DNA from: Nocardioides panzhihuensis | GTDB lineage: Bacteria > Actinomycetota > Actinomycetes > Propionibacteriales > Nocardioidaceae | Length of the DNA: 64,000 nucleotides | Direction: 5' to 3' | Assembly (NCBI RefSeq): GCF_013408335.1 | Contig: NZ_JACBZR010000001.1 | Location: 992,001 to 1,056,000, forward strand | In this document: positions 62,274-64,000 of the stretch, in pieces | How the letters are laid out: the number at the start of each line of letters is the position of its first letter | How positions within the stretch are numbered: the stretch's first letter is position 1 | Translations under genes and position numbers: made by a program | The notes under the pieces: generated by a model | What the model was told of the DNA's origin: nothing | Database searches by the model: none | What the model saw: the letters and a program-made list of their open reading frames with translations, nothing else

Positions 62274-62414
62274 CCTCCGAGACGTCACGCACGTCGGCCG
62301 AGACGTCACGTACGTCGGTCGAGACGTCACGGCAGTGCCAAGTCGGCCGACGGTAGTGACGCTTCGGCCGACCGTAGTGACGCCTCGGGCGACGGGGGTG
62401 ACGTCTCGGCTACT
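62272..62414. repeat. 21-bp-pitch inverted repeat array C (3 forward + 4 reverse units)
   Basis: Forward units at 62272, 62293 and 62314; reverse-complement units at 62335, 62356, 62377 and 62398, all 17 bp on a strict 21-bp pitch. The centre is about 62333. The first and last units run into the stop codons of the two convergent genes. The array could form a long cruciform or RNA hairpin. Confidence 0.87.
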
Positions 62415-63453
62415 TCTCGAAGACTGCCTGGTCGAGGACGCGGCGCTCGTCGTCGGCGAGGACGAGGAGGTCCTCACGGGCGAGGCCGGTGCCTTCCCCG
62501 GAGGGGGAGAGGTTGATGAAGAACTCGTGCTTGACGGTGTCGTGGAAGGAGGTCTCCCGCAACGAGATGAAGTCGAGGTCGGCGAGGTCCTGGAGGAGCA
62601 GGCGGAGGTGGTTGGGGGTGCAGACCCAGTTGTGGGTGTCGATGTAGCGCTCCCCGCGCCGCGCCTCCTCGCCGCTGGCCTTGACGGTCTCGAGCCCGTT
62701 GGCGAAGGTGTAGTCGCCCTTGTGGCGTGGGCCCCAGGCGGTGATGCCGCCGTGCTTGGCCGCGTTGAGCCGCTCCTCGATGACCGCGCCCATGGTGTGC
62801 ACCGACGACGGGTAGAGCGAGGCGTCGATGACCCGCGAGAGCGAGGCCCGCTCCCGGAACCGGTCGAAGCAGTAGCGGTGGTCGGGGATGACCAGGGCAA
62901 GGACGCCGTCGGGCTCGAGCAGCTTCTCGCACTCGTTGAGGAAGTCGATCATCGAGGTGGTGTGCTCGATGACGTGGGAGGCGACGATCAGGTCGAAGCG
63001 ATCCGGAATCACCTCTGACCAGGGAGTTCCCGGCTGAAAGACGTAGTCGACCTCCTCGATGTCGTCGGGGTCGTACTGGGAGAAGCCGGCGTAGCGCTTC
63101 ACCAGACCCTCGCGGTCGAGATAGTCGACGATGCGTACGTCGTAGCCGTCGCGCTTGGGCAGGATCGCGTTGTGGGCGGGGCCGATCTCGAGGATCAGGG
63201 CGTCGGGCTTGACCCCGGCGAGCACCTGCTCGCGCCGCAGACCGAGCCGGTCCTGGCCCGGGATCGCCGGCACCGCGGTGGTGCGGTTGCGGTCGCCCTG
63301 CAACCGGTCCACCTTCGTACGCAGCTTCTGGTTGCGCTGCTTGAGCTCGTCGATCCGGTGGTGCAGGCGCGCGGCCTCGGCGTCGGCGGCACGGACGGTC
63401 TGCAGACCCGCTGAAGCGAGGCCGCGGCGTACGGCGCCCCTGAAGGTGGGCAA
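62410..63453 (-). CDS. Class I SAM-dependent methyltransferase with N-terminal coiled coil
   Basis: 347 residues. A coiled coil at about 25-58 (LHHRIDELKQRNQKLRTKV) precedes the methyltransferase: LILEIGPAHNAILPKRDGY, VRIVDYLDREGLV, FDLIVASHVIEHTTSMIDFL and VLALVIPDHRYCFDRF. The EIGPxHxxxxPK loop and PDxRYxFD motif match the 9986-11014 protein, so the two are related, one with its coil N-terminal and one C-terminal. It lies 24 bp after a partial glycosyltransferase on the same strand. Confidence 0.83.
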   Translation of the reverse strand: MPTFRGAVRRGLASAGLQTVRAADAEAARLHHRIDELKQRNQKLRTKVDRLQGDRNRTTAVPAIPGQDRLGLRREQVLAGVKPDALILEIGPAHNAILPKRDGYDVRIVDYLDREGLVKRYAGFSQYDPDDIEEVDYVFQPGTPWSEVIPDRFDLIVASHVIEHTTSMIDFLNECEKLLEPDGVLALVIPDHRYCFDRFRERASLSRVIDASLYPSSVHTMGAVIEERLNAAKHGGITAWGPRHKGDYTFANGLETVKASGEEARRGERYIDTHNWVCTPNHLRLLLQDLADLDFISLRETSFHDTVKHEFFINLSPSGEGTGLAREDLLVLADDERRVLDQAVFEK

Positions 63454-63476
63454 GACAGGTCCTCCTGAAGAGAGTT

Positions 63477-64000
63477 TCAGCTTTTGCGGGGTGGGATGTA
63501 GGGCTCGGCGGCAAGGGCGGCCCGGCCGCGCTCGGCACCGCGGGCGTGCTCGTCGTCGGGCACGGCCTTGTCGTTCTCGGGATCGAGCACGTCGCGGAGC
63601 AGGTCGGGGATCAGCGCGCGGGTGAGCACGATCTGCAGGTGGTTGGTCAGCCAGTCGTCGAAGGAGTAGTCGCCCGAGAAGGCCCCGGCGGCGAGCTCTG
63701 TGCGGGTGGGCGTGCGGGCGAGATAGGCGTCCTGCAGCGTCCCGGCGAGGTAGCGCTGGTAGTCACGCATCCCGTGGTGGCGCGGGCTCGGCTTGAGCCC
63801 CGGGTTGGCCTCGTAGCCCCTGCCGGCGTTGATCACCTTGCGCTCGAGCTGGGACCAGGATCGCCAGGGGAGGTGGAGCACCTCCATGGCGACCTCGTCG
63901 GCCGGGTGGCCGTTGCTCTTCAGCGAGACGAAGTGGTTGCCCTGGACGACCTTGATGTCGGACTCGCCGCGGTGGATCGCGTTGGGCGTGGGGTGGGCGT
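63477..64000 (-). CDS. Glycosyltransferase family 2 (Glyco_tranf_2_4-like), C-terminal part
   Basis: The frame runs open from the window edge to 63477, giving at least 174 residues. IKVVQGNHFVSL and EVLHLPWRSWSQLERKVINA resemble the end of GT2_4-type glycosyltransferases, where a G-x-H motif and an arginine-rich LPWRS segment are conserved. The GT-A core with its DxD is beyond the window. The ATG at 63887 is internal, not the start. It is the upstream partner of the methyltransferase at 62410. Confidence 0.72.
   Translation of the reverse strand, partial: AHPTPNAIHRGESDIKVVQGNHFVSLKSNGHPADEVAMEVLHLPWRSWSQLERKVINAGRGYEANPGLKPSPRHHGMRDYQRYLAGTLQDAYLARTPTRTELAAGAFSGDYSFDDWLTNHLQIVLTRALIPDLLRDVLDPENDKAVPDDEHARGAERGRAALAAEPYIPPRKS

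Noticed and set aside
58673..62414. 21-bp-pitch arrays as CRISPR
   Set aside because: Spacers are only 4 bp and partly conserved, units are inverted in array C, and no cas gene is in the window.

Overview
The window is about 70% G+C with mostly close-packed genes. It fits a high-GC actinobacterium, probably of the Nocardioides group (Nocardioidaceae). The support is the conserved actinobacterial order thiL / rpmB / DAK2 protein / recG / rsmD / coaD / DUF177 / rpmF / rnc / mutM / smc, four-cysteine L28 and L32 proteins, a mycothiol-type DinB/maleylpyruvate-isomerase protein, frequent GTG/TTG starts, and GGTCTCGACA-type palindromes. The genus is inference; the gene families are read from the sequence.

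Layout. 1-3.5 kb: the N-terminus of a secreted GH18 chitinase, a gamma-glutamyltransferase and a trans-sulfuration PLP enzyme. 3.6-8.5 kb: an operon of alpha/beta hydrolase, membrane-anchored MurF-like ligase and Ddl-like ATP-grasp enzyme, facing a second, divergent Ddl-like gene and a stand-alone Lrp/AsnC sensor domain. 8.6-16.3 kb: housekeeping genes thiL, rpmB, DAK2, recG, rsmD, coaD. 16.4-32.3 kb: a surface-glycan island (membrane GT-C/YfhO-like proteins, two flippase-like proteins, glycosyltransferases, methyltransferases) with an IS110-family element, a truncated membrane-protein copy and a frameshifted acyl-CoA synthetase. 32.3-36.9 kb: DUF177, rpmF, rnc, an acyltransferase and mutM. 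37.2-48.1 kb: a second glycan run (GT2, GT61 and a second acyltransferase-SGNH protein), then smc (48.3-51.8 kb). 52-58.7 kb: a third glycan run ending in a 1053-residue multi-domain glycosyltransferase. 58.7-64 kb: a Schlafen/AlbA_2-type gene inserted between two copies of a repeat plus gene start, a DinB-like protein, a FUSC membrane protein, a methyltransferase and a partial glycosyltransferase.

The glycosyltransferases, acyltransferases, flippase-like proteins and methyltransferases look like one surface-polysaccharide programme dispersed through a housekeeping block. 

The most striking feature is the IS110 element at 19486-20854. It sits inside one of two copies of a 143-144 bp palindromic element, so its ends can be fixed to the base by comparison with the intact copy. 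Its 5' non-coding region contains segments matching both halves of the occupied target and both element ends, arranged in two internal loops. This is the layout expected for a bridge RNA. Three arrays of a 21-bp-pitch repeat lie at 58.7, 60.5 and 62.3 kb; the last is a large inverted array between convergent genes.
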